This document shows positions 63,279 to 64,000 of a stretch of 64,000 bases of DNA, in pieces. The position numbers and the translations under genes were made by a program. Within the stretch, counting starts at the first letter, position 1, and every line of letters starts with the position of its first letter. The notes under the pieces were generated by a model, which worked only from the letters and a program-made list of their open reading frames with translations, made no database searches and was not told the origin of the DNA. The DNA is from an uncultured Ruminococcus sp. (lineage in GTDB: Bacteria; Bacillota; Clostridia; Oscillospirales; Ruminococcaceae): positions 62,001-126,000 of the forward strand of contig CAKSJP010000001.1 of the NCBI GenBank assembly GCA_934463425.1. Direction: 5' to 3'.

Positions 63279-64000
63279 TTGAGAATTGCAAGTGGTTGGA
63301 AACAATATCGTATTTTAGACACTTCTCAGCTGGAAAAATTGGAAAGCTGGCATGATGTCACATTAGTTCGTCCTGATCCGCAGATCATCTGGAAAACCCC
63401 GAAAACGCATCCGGCATGGAAAAAGGCAGACGGGCATTACAGCCGTTCTTCGTCCGGCGGCGGCAACTGGGCATTTGCAAAAAAACTGCCGACCTCCTGG
63501 GAAATGGACTACGAACCCTTAGGGCTGACCTTTAAGATTCAGCCTACCGGATTTAAGCATACCGGGCTGTTTCCGGAGCAGGCGGTGAACTGGGATTGGA
63601 TGGCAGAACAGATTCGCAATGCAGGCCGTCCTGTTTCTGTGCTGAATCTGTTTTCGTATACCGGCGGTGCAACTCTGGCGTGCGCTTCTGCCGGCGCGTC
63701 GGTATGTCATGTAGATGCTTCAAAAGGCATGGTGCAGTGGGCAAGAGAAAATGCCGCTCTGTCCGGTCTGACAGAAAAGCCCATTCGCTGGATCGTAGAC
63801 GATTGTGAAAAGTTTGTGGCACGGGAAATTCGCCGCGGCAGAAAGTATGATGCTATTCTGATGGATCCGCCCAGCTATGGCAGAGGTCCCGGCGGTGAGG
63901 TCTGGAAACTGGAAGAAAATATCTACGATCTGGTAGAGCTTTGCGCCGGTGTCTTGTCAGAAGATCCGCTGTTTTTCCTGCTGAACAGCTATACTACGGG
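63279..64000 (+). CDS. Class I SAM-dependent rRNA methyltransferase, RlmI-like (partial, runs off the end)
   Basis: The frame starts at TTG 63279, with AAAGGAG 11 bases upstream, and stays open to the last base (240 codons). It reads RIASGWKQYRILDTSQLEKLESW at the start. The SAM loop VLNLFSYTGGATLACASAGA is near residue 115, with VDASKG after it. The catalytic-type motif DAILMDPPSYGRG is near 190. These fit the RlmI/YwbD-like methyltransferase group (cytosine C5 of 23S rRNA in E. coli RlmI). The usual N-terminal PUA domain is not evident. It follows glmM by 21 bases and is probably co-transcribed. Confidence 0.85.
   Translation, partial: MRIASGWKQYRILDTSQLEKLESWHDVTLVRPDPQIIWKTPKTHPAWKKADGHYSRSSSGGGNWAFAKKLPTSWEMDYEPLGLTFKIQPTGFKHTGLFPEQAVNWDWMAEQIRNAGRPVSVLNLFSYTGGATLACASAGASVCHVDASKGMVQWARENAALSGLTEKPIRWIVDDCEKFVAREIRRGRKYDAILMDPPSYGRGPGGEVWKLEENIYDLVELCAGVLSEDPLFFLLNSYTT

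Noticed and set aside
1..64000. tRNA, rRNA or CRISPR arrays
   Set aside because: No conserved tRNA T-loop/anticodon patterns, rRNA segments or regularly spaced repeats were seen by eye. A tRNA scan would be decisive.

Overview
The window looks like chromosomal DNA of a low- to mid-GC, spore-forming, anaerobic Clostridia member of the Ruminococcus/Oscillospiraceae type. The evidence is a forespore sigma factor (SigG), a secreted dockerin-bearing protein (cellulosome hallmark), a GH5 glycosidase, a monomeric [FeFe] hydrogenase-like enzyme, PyrR attenuation, AddAB instead of RecBCD, and Firmicute-style promoters (-35, 17 bp, TATAAT/TATACT). The species assignment is inference. No rRNA, tRNA, CRISPR array, prophage or intact insertion sequence was seen.

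Layout. 1-5.3 kb: tail of an upstream gene, a Cys-rich 70-aa protein with a rhodanese/TtcA fusion, an RlmL-type RNA methyltransferase and a class A PBP. 5.5-12 kb: a BofC-like protein behind a forespore-type promoter, sfsA, a pyridoxal kinase, a DtxR/MntR-like regulator, sigG, a membrane-anchored foldase-like protein, and a dockerin protein next to a small MITE-like element. 12-23 kb: pcrA, an amidohydrolase, pyk, a PP2C phosphatase, a three-gene DnaJ/DUF5685/zinc-ribbon operon, a Nudix hydrolase, a GtrB-like glycosyltransferase and a WG-repeat protein.

23-32.3 kb is a purine operon: purE-purC-purF paralogue-purF-purM-purN-PurO-like-AICAR transformylase-purD, followed by uvrC. It has two unusual traits. 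The first PurF paralogue lacks the glutaminase cysteine. The two PurH activities appear as separate proteins, a PurO-family cyclohydrolase and a stand-alone transformylase. 34-44.6 kb: rsmD-coaD-coiled-coil protein, an Lrp/AsnC regulator, then addB-addA-rsmA.

44.6-53.7 kb is a pyrimidine operon (pyrR-pyrC-pyrF-carA-carB-pyrK-pyrD) behind a PyrR attenuator. pyrB and pyrE are not in it. ruvX follows. 54-58 kb: the hydrogenase-like gene, a cytoplasmic-looking GH5 gene and a divergent AraC regulator, with two dyads in the shared 0.5-kb region. 58-64 kb: pheA, then ruvC-ruvA-ruvB-glmM and a truncated RlmI-like methyltransferase running off the end. Much of the window is core metabolism and DNA repair. 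The most unusual features are the purine-pathway variants, the dockerin/cysteine-peptidase-like protein with its MITE-like neighbour, and the sporulation-type promoters.
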